Positions 14,462 to 21,635 of a stretch of 27,184 bases of DNA are shown here, one piece after another (position 1 is the first letter of the stretch; every line of letters starts with the position of its first letter). The stretch lies in assembly GCA_964568585.1 (NCBI GenBank), contig CAZMQI010000025.1, forward strand, positions 1 to 27,184. The letters run 5' to 3'. The notes under the pieces are model-generated. The model was not told the DNA's origin, made no database searches, and worked only from the letters and a program-made list of their open reading frames with translations. This stretch comes from RGZA01 sp964568585 (lineage in GTDB: Bacteria; Pseudomonadota; Alphaproteobacteria; UBA9219; RGZA01). The translations under genes were made by a program, and so were the position numbers.

Positions 14462-15609
14462 GCCAATAACTTGCCCGTCAAACTTGTCAGCTTCATCATG
14501 CCGTCGGGCGTTGCGCGCAACACATTCACGTCTTCGAATAACAGATTTTCATTCACATAAAAATCTTTGGTGGTTGTGTTGAGAAATGTGTCGAGTGGCG
14601 TGCCATAACGTTGCTGCCAATCGGCTTTATCGATGCCTGCAAATAAGCGCAGATTCATCATAAAATGCTCGGTTTTTTGGTCGGTTTGCGACAATGGCTC
14701 CTGCATTTCAATGCCGATGTTTTTGGCTTCTACTTCGCGCAGCCATTGTTCGGGCGGGCGCAACGTGCTTGTCGAAACATAATCATCTTTCACAAGCACT
14801 CTACCGTGCGCGCCGGGGCCGATGCCAATATATTCATCGTAATGCCAGTAGGAAAGATTGTGTCGGCTTTCTTCGCCATGCGCTGCGTGATTGGATACTT
14901 CGTAAGCCGGAAGGCCAGCATCCGCGCATATATTCTGCGTGAGCGCATACATCTCGTCCGCGACATCATCCTGCGCGGTGAATGTTTGACCAATCGCAGT
15001 TTTTTGCGCGAACACGGTTCCTGGTTCGATGGTGAGCTGGTACAGCGATAGATGCGAAGCCGCCAGTTTGAGAGCGGCGCGAAGCTCATCTTCCCATTGC
15101 TGCAGCGTTTGGCCTTTACGCGCATAAATCAGATCGAAGGAATGACGCTTGAAAATCCGCTGTGCGATTTCAATGGCACCAATGGCTTCTGCAACGCTGT
15201 GTTCACGCCCTAATGCCTTTAAATCCGCATCATTCAGCGATTGCACACCAATGGATAAGCGGTTGATACCGGCTGCGGCAAAGCCTTTGAATTTCTCTGC
15301 TTCCGAACTGGTCGGGTTGGCTTCGAGTGTGATTTCGATTGTGGGCGTAATACCAAAAAGCTTGTTTGCTTCATTCAACAGCAGTGCGACATTGGAAGGT
15401 GCAAGCAGGGAAGGGGTGCCGCCACCAAAAAAAATGGGGGTGAGGGGGCGTGGATTTTTTAAATGCGCGTGCCAATACCGTAATTCCGACAGCAATGCAT
15501 TCACCATGCGCGTTTCATCCATACGTGCATTTACATGTGAATTGAAATCACAATACGGACATTTGGCAAGACAAAACGGCCAGTGGATGTAGAGAGCGAG
15601 AGGCTTCAT
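14458..15609 (-). CDS. hemW: Radical SAM heme chaperone HemW
   Basis: HemW binds heme and delivers it to membrane proteins such as respiratory enzymes. At 383 residues it matches HemW rather than the longer HemN. The radical SAM cluster motif is C13-x3-C17-x2-C20 in WPFCLAKCPYCDFNSH, followed by IFFGGGTPSLL, EITLEANPTS, INRLSIGVQSLND and SLYQLTIEPGTVF. GIGPGAHGR and the C-terminal winged-helix-like domain (LMNLRLFAGID-type block) are also present. Many old annotations call this family coproporphyrinogen III oxidase-like, but it lacks the HemN length. Start overlaps the rdgB stop by 4 bases, so the two are translationally coupled. Confidence 0.95.
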   Translation of the reverse strand: MKPLALYIHWPFCLAKCPYCDFNSHVNARMDETRMVNALLSELRYWHAHLKNPRPLTPIFFGGGTPSLLAPSNVALLLNEANKLFGITPTIEITLEANPTSSEAEKFKGFAAAGINRLSIGVQSLNDADLKALGREHSVAEAIGAIEIAQRIFKRHSFDLIYARKGQTLQQWEDELRAALKLAASHLSLYQLTIEPGTVFAQKTAIGQTFTAQDDVADEMYALTQNICADAGLPAYEVSNHAAHGEESRHNLSYWHYDEYIGIGPGAHGRVLVKDDYVSTSTLRPPEQWLREVEAKNIGIEMQEPLSQTDQKTEHFMMNLRLFAGIDKADWQQRYGTPLDTFLNTTTKDFYVNENLLFEDVNVLRATPDGMMKLTSLTGKLLA

Positions 15610-16253
15610 GCGAATTGTTTTTTCAATTCTGCAACGGCGATTGCACGGTGGCTGTATTGGTTTTTTTCAGCAGCGCTCATCTCCGCAAAGCTGCGGGTTT
15701 CGCCGTTGGGGATGAAGATGGGATCATAGCCAAAGCCGTGTTCCCCGCGCGGCGGGAAGCATAGCTGACCGTTCATTTGTCCATGTGCTATAAGGGTTTT
15801 TCCATCTGGCAGGGTGAGGGATAGTACGCAGATAAACGCAGCCTTCGCGCCATTGGGGTTGATGTTTTTTTCTTCCAGCATTTTTTTAATTTTATCAAAA
15901 GCTGGTATAAAATTTGGTTGGCGCGATGCCTCTGTTCCGCTGTGCGGAACAACCGGCCCTGCGCTAGTTGCCCAACGCGCGGAATAAATTCCGGGTTCAC
16001 CATTCAAGCCTTCAACGCTCAATCCACTATCATCGGCAAGCGCGGGAAGTCCTGATGCAGATGCAGCAGCGCGTGATTTTAGTTCCGCATTGGCTGCAAA
16101 GGTGAGGCCGGTTTCGATAGGTTCGGGTAAATTTAATTCGCCAGCGCTGAGCAGCGTCAGCCCGGTTTGGTTAATAAGAACCGCGAATTCTTTAACCTTC
16201 CCCGCATTATGCGTGGCGATAACCAGTTTTTTTTCGGCGAAAAGTGATGACAT
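15606..16253 (-). CDS. rdgB: RdgB/HAM1 non-canonical purine NTP pyrophosphatase, with repeat-encoded insertion
   Basis: Hydrolyses dITP, ITP and XTP to monophosphates, cleaning nucleotide pools of deaminated purines. Family motifs are complete: THNAGKVKEF (14-23), ADDSGLSVEGLNGEPGIYSARW (73-94), HGFGYDPIF and SHRAIA near the C-terminus. At 215 residues it is longer than usual because about 19 residues at 96-114 (SAGPVVPHSGTEASRQ and neighbours) are inserted right after the conserved ARWA. These residues come from the palindromic repeat at 15920-15966. All catalytic motifs remain, so the enzyme is probably active. It overlaps hemW by 4 bases; its upstream neighbour in many relatives would be rph, here 4 kb away. 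Confidence 0.95.
   Translation of the reverse strand: MSSLFAEKKLVIATHNAGKVKEFAVLINQTGLTLLSAGELNLPEPIETGLTFAANAELKSRAAASASGLPALADDSGLSVEGLNGEPGIYSARWATSAGPVVPHSGTEASRQPNFIPAFDKIKKMLEEKNINPNGAKAAFICVLSLTLPDGKTLIAHGQMNGQLCFPPRGEHGFGYDPIFIPNGETRSFAEMSAAEKNQYSHRAIAVAELKKQFA
15920..15966 (-). repeat. Palindromic repeat copy in rdgB (47 bp)
   Basis: Copy B, in frame within rdgB. GGCGCGATGCCTCTG and CAACCGGCCCTGCGCTA match copy A exactly; the centre is replaced by a longer, different but perfect hairpin (TGTTCCGC-tgt-GCGGAACA). It is 6 bp longer than copy A. Confidence 0.92.
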
Positions 16254-16284
16254 TCAGGTAGCTGCTCCAATCACGGTTAATATA

Positions 16285-16384
16285 GCGTTAAAATATCTTT
16301 CGTGCGCGTTAAAATTAACGCATTAGTTAGCATTCTAACGCATAATTTATAAGGGTTTAACCCATTTCGCCAAAATTTTGGGCG
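16285..16384. promoter_or_regulatory. Palindrome-rich control region between rdgB and the 904-residue gene
   Basis: Four GCGTTA half-sites occur: direct at 16285 and 16306, inverted at 16316-16321 and 16336-16341. The middle pair forms GCGTTAA-aa-TTAACGC (16306-16321). The like-oriented copies are 21 and 20 bases apart, near two helical turns. Further on are GGGTTTAACCC (16353-16363) and the near-palindrome CGCCAAAATTTTGGGCG (16368-16384). This could be an operator controlling one or both divergent genes. No matching regulator is seen. Confidence 0.45.
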
Positions 16385-16475
16385 GATGTTTTTGTGTTGT
16401 GCATAAACGTGCATCAGCACAGTAAAAAAATTGAGTGAATAAAATTTTATAGTTTGATTTTTTTGAAGTGATGGA

Positions 16476-19190
16476 ATGGCTGTTTTAGGACCACACAGCA
16501 CTGCACCAAACAGATATCAGTCACGCGATGTCGTGCCACTGCTGTGGCAACGTGACGAGGATAGTCCCGACAATCCAGCGAATATACAAAAAATCACAGA
16601 AGCAATAACCGCGCAAATGCCGCCATCGCAGCTTGGCAATCTTTCGCGTGTCCTCAGCTCGGTGCAGGCATTGCTGCGTGGCATGAATCCAAAAGAAGCG
16701 CGCGAATTTATGCACGCAATACAAGTCAATGCCAATTCTACCAATGCGATAACGCTGTCCGATGATGGAATTGCCGCTGAGCGTTTAAGGCAGGAAGAAC
16801 TCATCCGCAAAGCCGCGCAGGAGCGTCAACAGCGCGAAGCCCTGGAACCCACTGCCGAAGAAAAGCGCCGTGCAGCATTGCAACGTGTCAGTGCTGCTAA
16901 TACCACCTCCGCCGAAGCATTGGCGGCTGCTGCATTGTTGCTGGGCGGCACGGATAAGATTGCAGCGGCATGGGCCAATTATGACAGGCGTCGCAGAAAT
17001 AGCGGTTTGGAATACACAGCAGCCATGGTGTTTGGCGAAGCGCTCGCCGAGATGCGTAGCGGCAATATGCAGCGCAGCGTTGTGCAGGACGGGTATACGG
17101 GCAGTGAATATTCGCAAATCTCTTACGCGCCGACAACATCCTATGTGGGCAGGGACCCATTTGCTGCTGCGTATAACCGTGCATTGCGTGAGCAGGAGCG
17201 CGAATACCGACAATGGGAAAATGAAAACCAGGTACCAAACTATTCACCAGCTATACCGGAACGCCAGCGCGAAGTTAACAATAGTATTGTAGAAAATAAC
17301 CCAGGTGCGCGAGTAGATCCAAAGACCAATCACGTCTTCGTGCCTGGTGTGGGTGAAATTTCCACGGAAAATAACCAGTCGCGCGTCGTTAAGACGCCAG
17401 CGCAATTGGCCGAAGAGCAACGCAATGCCGATTTCATCAAGAGCGAAGCCGCACGGATGGGCGGCGTGCCAAACCCCGATGGTAAAACCTATACCTTGCC
17501 GAATGGTTCGGTCATTCGCCCGAATATGCAACGTGGCATGAATGAAGTGGTGGTTACGGCAGAACAAGCACGCCTGAAAGCGGAAGCGCAACGTCAATCG
17601 CTTGCCCGTAGCATGCCGGAAGAACGTCGTGCGCTGCTTGATCGTTCGGGGTTACCAGCTAATTCTCCATCACGTGCACTTCATAATAATGGTGTGCCAG
17701 TTACCCCAGAACGTGCCGCTGAAATCCGCCAGAGCGTGACGCGTGATAAGGAAATCATCGCACAAACCGCAGAACGTGCACGCCGTGATGCATTAATTGC
17801 CACTGTGGTGCCGCGCACCGAAGGTGATAATAGACCGCGCGTGGATGCACCGCCTGCTCCGGCTACTCAAGCTGTTACGGATGTCGCTACTGGTGCAGCC
17901 AACCGGATATTGGGACCAACCCCATCGGCAGACAGGCTTGCTGCGGTGCCTGCTGAACAACTCTATCATCCTAACCAAGCGATTTCAGCGCCTGCGCGCC
18001 GTGAGTATATGCGTGCATGGACGAGTGTGGGCGCAGGTGTAATACGTCGTAGCTGGAATGCTTATTATAATAATGAGCTGTGGGGCAAGAATCCTGAAAC
18101 GCCGGAACAACGCGCACAGCGCGACCATGATACGGCAGTTTGGGCACATGAACGCGCCAGAGCTGCGCGTATTGTGGCAACTGACATTCGTCAAGGTGGC
18201 ATCAACCTTTGGAACCGCGCAACATCAGTATTCTCTTCAACGCCGCCAGCAACACCAGAAGCACCGGCTGCTGCGGCAGTAGCACCAGCTACAGAACAAC
18301 CCGGTATGCTGCGAGGCTTATGGAACCGTGTGACGGGCGCAACGCCGCCAGCAGTTCCACCAGCAGCACCTGAAGCAACGCCAACTGTTCCTGAGCGCGG
18401 CAATGTACCCGTGGCTGCGGCAGTAGCACCAACGCCAGCAGCAGATGTACCGTGGTATCGCCGCGCATATAATTATGTGACTGGTAATAGGCCACAGGAT
18501 ACACAAGTGGCTGCACCCGCTGTACCGCCAGCTGCGCCGGTTGTTCCTCCGGTAGCTGCCACCGTAGCGCCCGTAGTACCACCGGTACCGCCAGCAGTTC
18601 CACCTGCTACAGCAACCGAAGCAGAACGTTTGGCGGCTGAAAAAGCAGCAGCGGAAAAAGCAGCAGCAGAACGAACAGCCGCGGTTACCGCGCCGCCTGT
18701 GGTGCCACCAGCTGTAGCGCCGGTCGCAGCAGCAACCTTGCGCGAAAGATTGGCAGGCACAGCGCCAGCGGCACAAAACTTCACACCAATCCCCGGAAGA
18801 GCCATGTCACCGCGCAGAGATTTAACAGCGCTGCAACGCCCAGCTGGCGTTGAAGGTGAAGGCGTCGAAGCGCAACGCCGTCTTGCTGCACGTCCATCAT
18901 CCGAGACATTGACGGATGCATCGCAAGCAGTGATTGCAGCGCAACGGGATAAGGTCGTTGCAAATAGTGCAGCACCTGCCGTAGCTCCTACCAGTGAACC
19001 ACCCAAGACAGATCCAAAACCAGAATCAGCAGCAGCAGCACCTCCTGCTGTTGCACCGGCAGCTGCGCCCGCACCAGCAGCAGCGCCAGCCGTAGCAGCA
19101 CAAACACCACCAGCTGCCGCACCAGCGGATAAGGACAAGGTGGCCGCCGCAACACCGCCAAGACCCGCCGCGCCCAAGATGTCCGCTTAG
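16476..19190 (+). CDS. Large Ala/Pro-rich protein of unknown function (904 residues)
   Basis: Not recognised. Residues 1-130 are helical with a charged stretch (AAERLRQEELIRKAAQERQQ); 130-450 contain Arg/Gln/Glu-rich segments and a small repeated-looking beta part (NHVFVPGVGEISTENN; DGKTYTLPNGSVIRPN). From about 540, aromatic-basic motifs recur between Pro/Ala linkers: IRRSWNAYYNN, INLWNRATSVF, LRGLWNRVTG, WYRRAYNYVTG. The last 270 residues are mostly Pro/Ala/Val, with an EKAAAEKAAAERTAA coiled stretch. No signal peptide or transmembrane segment is obvious. The minus strand carries a long open frame here, but that is a composition shadow. The ATG at 16476 has no strong ribosome site. It heads a plus-strand set splitting rdgB from rph. 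It may be a structural or surface-linked protein; this is a guess. Confidence 0.75.
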   Translation: MAVLGPHSTAPNRYQSRDVVPLLWQRDEDSPDNPANIQKITEAITAQMPPSQLGNLSRVLSSVQALLRGMNPKEAREFMHAIQVNANSTNAITLSDDGIAAERLRQEELIRKAAQERQQREALEPTAEEKRRAALQRVSAANTTSAEALAAAALLLGGTDKIAAAWANYDRRRRNSGLEYTAAMVFGEALAEMRSGNMQRSVVQDGYTGSEYSQISYAPTTSYVGRDPFAAAYNRALREQEREYRQWENENQVPNYSPAIPERQREVNNSIVENNPGARVDPKTNHVFVPGVGEISTENNQSRVVKTPAQLAEEQRNADFIKSEAARMGGVPNPDGKTYTLPNGSVIRPNMQRGMNEVVVTAEQARLKAEAQRQSLARSMPEERRALLDRSGLPANSPSRALHNNGVPVTPERAAEIRQSVTRDKEIIAQTAERARRDALIATVVPRTEGDNRPRVDAPPAPATQAVTDVATGAANRILGPTPSADRLAAVPAEQLYHPNQAISAPARREYMRAWTSVGAGVIRRSWNAYYNNELWGKNPETPEQRAQRDHDTAVWAHERARAARIVATDIRQGGINLWNRATSVFSSTPPATPEAPAAAAVAPATEQPGMLRGLWNRVTGATPPAVPPAAPEATPTVPERGNVPVAAAVAPTPAADVPWYRRAYNYVTGNRPQDTQVAAPAVPPAAPVVPPVAATVAPVVPPVPPAVPPATATEAERLAAEKAAAEKAAAERTAAVTAPPVVPPAVAPVAAATLRERLAGTAPAAQNFTPIPGRAMSPRRDLTALQRPAGVEGEGVEAQRRLAARPSSETLTDASQAVIAAQRDKVVANSAAPAVAPTSEPPKTDPKPESAAAAPPAVAPAAAPAPAAAPAVAAQTPPAAAPADKDKVAAATPPRPAAPKMSA

Positions 19191-19197
19191 CAGTTAT

Positions 19198-19215
19198 GCT
19201 TAACGCGGATTAAGC
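19198..19215 (+). terminator. Hairpin after the 904-residue gene
   Basis: GCTTAA and TTAAGC form a perfect 6-bp stem with a 6-base loop, 8 bases past the stop. No T-run follows, so it may be a weak terminator or a processing hairpin. Confidence 0.3.
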
Positions 19216-19319
19216 AAACCGCTTCACTATATCGCAACCGCACACCAACTTTTGCGTTCCTTAGCGTTTTCTTGATGAACATTTGATGTAATGCCATCAA
19301 GCATTTTATATGAGATGGG

Positions 19320-19607
19320 ATGAGAAAAAATAACATCGGTGCAGATGAAGAACGGGAATTCCGCCACTTGTTGCGCGAAGAAAATCGATTGCTGAAACAG
19401 GAATTGACGGAGCAGCGTTATGCGTTGCAACGCCTGCAAACCGAAGTGAAAATGCTCAGCGCTTCTCTTGCGCTTATCAACGAAAAGACCAACGATATAC
19501 AGCACGCGCAAACCATGCGTTTGGCCGATATGCAGCTGATGATGTACACCATGGCTGATAAATATATGCCGGGTAACGCGGATTTTCTAAGTAAGCCCAA
19601 TCACTGA
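19320..19607 (+). CDS. Small coiled-coil protein
   Basis: Not recognised as a family. The 95 residues hold a strong coiled coil from about residue 9 to 60, with leucines at heptad spacing (FRHLLREENRLLKQELTEQ, ALQRLQTEVKMLSASLALINEK). A Met-rich segment follows (MRLADMQLMMYTMADKYMP). No signal peptide or membrane segment is visible, so it is probably cytoplasmic and oligomeric. It lies downstream of the 904-residue gene on the same strand. The ATG-rich region before the start (ATGAGATGGGATG) leaves the precise start slightly uncertain. Confidence 0.6.
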   Translation: MRKNNIGADEEREFRHLLREENRLLKQELTEQRYALQRLQTEVKMLSASLALINEKTNDIQHAQTMRLADMQLMMYTMADKYMPGNADFLSKPNH

Positions 19608-19610
19608 TGT

Positions 19611-19634
19611 GCCTCTGACTCCACCAAACCGGCA
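19611..19634. repeat. Possible decayed copy of the palindromic repeat
   Basis: TGCCTCTG (19611-19618) and AAACCGGC (19627-19634) match the two inner flanks of the repeat at nearly the right distance, but the bases between (ACTCCACC) no longer form a hairpin and the outer arms are gone. It could be a relic or chance. Confidence 0.3.
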
Positions 19635-19661
19635 GTTTTCCTCGGTTTTCTGTGCCGTTTA
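19627..19661 (+). terminator. Possible terminator after the coiled-coil gene
   Basis: AAACCGGCAG pairs imperfectly with CTGTGCCGTTT around a T-rich loop, followed by TTTAATTAAAAAT. This is a plausible but imperfect terminator that overlaps the repeat relic. Confidence 0.38.
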
Positions 19662-19716
19662 ATTAAAAATAATCTTATGTCTTATGGCCTTAGACGGGGC
19701 GGAATTAAGTTTCTGC

Positions 19717-19741
19717 TAACCGTATCTGGATAGACTGGTTA
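19717..19741. other. Imperfect inverted repeat upstream of the 102-residue gene
   Basis: TAACC and GGTTA ends flank an inner TATC/ATAG pair. It is 56 bases before the ATG at 19797, a position suiting an operator, but pairing is incomplete. Confidence 0.22.
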
Positions 19742-19796
19742 CTGGAATACGACATTTTAGAGATTTTGACTTACCATTTAGGGATGCGCGAAAGCT

Positions 19797-20105
19797 ATGT
19801 TTGGGTTTGGAAAACGAAGAACACCATCCGCGCTGGACGAATTAAAGGAGCGCCTGACGTTGCCTGATATCAAGAAAGCGGAAAGCGCCGTGTTAGAATT
19901 TTATCAAGGTCGCAATCCTTACGAGAACGTTCGTGCCGAATGGCCAGAATCCTATGATCGGTTTGTGCGCGGTTTTGCATATGCGCTTGATCGCTGCAAT
20001 AAAGAAGGAATTCTGGATTGGGAAAAAAGAGAAAACATTGCATCCATGGCCGGGGTCGGCATGGTGCGCGCAGGATTTAAAGATGGACAAGGAATAGCAG
20101 CATGA
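19797..20105 (+). CDS. Small unknown protein (102 residues)
   Basis: Not recognised. A basic start (MFGFGKRR) leads into a compact alpha-helical protein with the pattern AESAVLEFYQGRNPYENVRAEW and SYDRFVRGFAYALDRCN, and a glycine-rich end (SMAGVGMVRAGFKDGQG). No signal peptide or membrane segment. Its stop overlaps the start of the next gene (ATGA), so the two are translationally coupled and likely act together. An ATG at 19783 in another frame is not used. Confidence 0.65.
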   Translation: MFGFGKRRTPSALDELKERLTLPDIKKAESAVLEFYQGRNPYENVRAEWPESYDRFVRGFAYALDRCNKEGILDWEKRENIASMAGVGMVRAGFKDGQGIAA

Positions 20106-20467
20106 CCGAAGCTAGCGTAATGTCCGCATTAACAAGGTCCAATTCAAAGATTGGCGTGATCAACGAATTGGGTTTGCCAGCCAGCAGTGCCAGCATTCGT
20201 AACACGGCGAATGTTGTCGGCGACCGATCCGGACAAATGATTAGCTATTTAACAACGGCAGCTTTTCGCCAAGAGCCAGTGCTTGCTAAGGCGCTTGAAG
20301 AACGGGCACCGCAAGCGGCACCCCCAACTGCGAATGCGGAAGCAGAGCTACCACCAGCAGCACCAGCAGCACCAGCAGCACCAGTAGCAGCAACAACAGC
20401 AGCGCCAGCCGTGAAGGTTGCGGCTGTCAATCAGATGACAGCGCCAACACCGCTCAAGATAACCTAA
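20102..20467 (+). CDS. Small unknown protein with Pro/Ala-rich tail (121 residues)
   Basis: Not recognised. Residues 1-70 are mixed helical (MTEASVMSALTRSNSKIGVIN; SGQMISYLTTAAFRQEPVLAKALEE). Residues 71-105 are Pro/Ala-rich, built partly from a 9-bp tandem repeat coding Pro-Ala-Ala. The tail composition resembles that of the 904-residue protein upstream, which suggests similar extended linkers. It is coupled to the preceding gene by a 4-base overlap and is the last of the plus-strand cluster; rph converges on it 5 bases away. Confidence 0.65.
   Translation: MTEASVMSALTRSNSKIGVINELGLPASSASIRNTANVVGDRSGQMISYLTTAAFRQEPVLAKALEERAPQAAPPTANAEAELPPAAPAAPAAPVAATTAAPAVKVAAVNQMTAPTPLKIT
20354..20389 (+). 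repeat. Four 9-bp tandem repeats coding Pro-Ala-Ala
   Basis: Three exact copies of CCAGCAGCA followed by CCAGTAGCA, in the reading frame of the 121-residue gene. Unit length is a multiple of three, so copy-number changes would alter tail length without a frameshift. Confidence 0.85.
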
Positions 20468-20472
20468 TTATT

Positions 20473-21189
20473 TTATCCCAATACTTTTTTCTGTAACGCG
20501 GTCAATTCGCCAATGCCCTTTTGCGCGAGCTTTAACAGCTGCGTAAACTGCGCTTCGCTGAACGGTTTTTCTTCCGCGGTGCCTTGAATTTCAACGATGC
20601 CGTTTTGCCCGGTTAGCACGAAATTGCTATCGGCTTGCGCGGTGGAATCTTCCGCATAATCCAAATCAAGAACAGCATTGCCATTATAGACGCCGCATGA
20701 AATGGCAGCGACGCTATCGGTGAAGGGAAGTTTTTTGATTTTGCCGCGGCTAAGCAATGTCTGGCAAGCAAGGTGTAATGCTACATATGAACCCGTGATA
20801 GATGCACAGCGCGTGCCGCCATCGGCTTGCAATACATCACAATCCAGCTTGATTTGAATTTCGCCAAGTGCAGCACGGTCGGTAATCGCGCGAAGACTGC
20901 GGCCAATTAAACGTTGGATTTCCTGCGTGCGGCCACTTTGTTTGCCCTTTGCTGCTTCACGGTCGGTGCGTTCCAGTGTTGCACGTGGCAACATGCCGTA
21001 TTCGGCAGTGACCCAACCAAGGCCGGTGCCTTTGATAAACGGCGGGACTTTTTCTTCCACCGTAGCAGAGCATAGCACATGCGTTTCACCGCATTTAATC
21101 AGGCAGCTGCCTTCGGCGTATTTTGCAAAACCGGGGATGAGTTCGATGGTGCGGAGTTGGTCTAGTGCTCTGCCGGATGGGCGGGTCAT
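20473..21189 (-). CDS. rph: Ribonuclease PH
   Basis: Phosphate-dependent 3'-5' exonuclease that trims tRNA 3' ends. The 238-residue length is normal. Recognisable blocks are MTRPSGRALDQLRTIELIPGF, EGSCLIKCGETHVLCSATVEE, GWVTAEYGMLPRATLER, QEIQRLIGRSLRAI, LDCDVLQADGGTRCASITGSYVAL and LDLDYAEDSTAQADSNFVLTG, covering the phosphate-binding and catalytic parts of the fold. It is 28 bases downstream of the HIT gene on the same strand. In many alphaproteobacteria rph is next to rdgB; here a 4 kb plus-strand cluster lies between them. Confidence 0.97.
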   Translation of the reverse strand: MTRPSGRALDQLRTIELIPGFAKYAEGSCLIKCGETHVLCSATVEEKVPPFIKGTGLGWVTAEYGMLPRATLERTDREAAKGKQSGRTQEIQRLIGRSLRAITDRAALGEIQIKLDCDVLQADGGTRCASITGSYVALHLACQTLLSRGKIKKLPFTDSVAAISCGVYNGNAVLDLDYAEDSTAQADSNFVLTGQNGIVEIQGTAEEKPFSEAQFTQLLKLAQKGIGELTALQKKVLG

Positions 21190-21217
21190 GTGGTTTCTTT
21201 TCTATAAGGGGTTTGAA

Positions 21218-21577
21218 CTATTTACTTAGCATCGGGCCAAGTTGGCGACCAGCAAGAATATGCACATGGTAATGTGGCACTTCTTGGTGTGCGTTTGCGC
21301 CGCAATTGCTGATAAGACGGTAGCCATGGTGATGTGCGCCCAGCATTTCCGCAACAATGCCAATGGCTTTCGTAAAGCCTGCGCTTTCGGCATCGCTCGC
21401 GCGCTTTGCAAAATCGGCGAAATCCACATAGCTGCCTTTAGGGATCACGAGTGCGTGGATGGGCGCTTGCGGATGGATATCATGGAAGGCGAGGGCGTGT
21501 TCGTTTTCGAAAATCTTCTTGCATGGGATTTCGCCAAGTAAAATACGGGCGAAGATGTTGTTGTTATCGTAACTCAT
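21218..21577 (-). CDS. HIT family (histidine triad) protein, HinT-like
   Basis: A 119-residue nucleotide-binding hydrolase of the HIT superfamily; HinT enzymes typically hydrolyse adenosine phosphoramidates. The triad is in PHYHVHILAG, with H102, H104 (likely nucleophile) and H106. The N-terminal IFARILLGEIPCKKIFENEHALAFHDIHPQAPIHALVIPK is characteristic. It sits between hisE and rph on the same strand; hisE-HIT adjacency is common in alphaproteobacteria. The 55-base gap to hisE holds a palindromic repeat. Confidence 0.93.
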   Translation of the reverse strand: MSYDNNNIFARILLGEIPCKKIFENEHALAFHDIHPQAPIHALVIPKGSYVDFADFAKRASDAESAGFTKAIGIVAEMLGAHHHGYRLISNCGANAHQEVPHYHVHILAGRQLGPMLSK

Positions 21578-21594
21578 ATTAAATCCTTTTTATT

Positions 21595-21635
21595 GGCGCG
21601 ATGCCTCTGCGCTTCGCGCAACCGGCCCTGCGCTA
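21595..21635 (-). repeat. Palindromic repeat copy between hisE and HIT gene (41 bp)
   Basis: Copy A, the clearest example: GGCGCGATGCCTCTG, centre TGCGC-ttc-GCGCA, then CAACCGGCCCTGCGCTA. Three stems are stacked: GCGC/GCGC outer, GCC/GGC middle, TGCGC/GCGCA inner, with small internal loops. Its first minus-strand triplet TAG supplies the hisE stop codon. The coding frame used in rdgB and rsmI is open here as well. Confidence 0.92.

Noticed and set aside
18473..19177. 234-residue minus-strand open frame, Ala/Gly/Thr-rich
   Set aside because: It is the complement of the Pro/Ala-rich end of the 904-residue gene; the GC-rich repeated codons keep this frame open. No start signal or recognisable domain.
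21595..21635. Repeat truncating HisE
   Set aside because: The repeat supplies the stop codon, but HisE at 108 residues has its normal length and motifs, so there is no sign of lost C-terminus.
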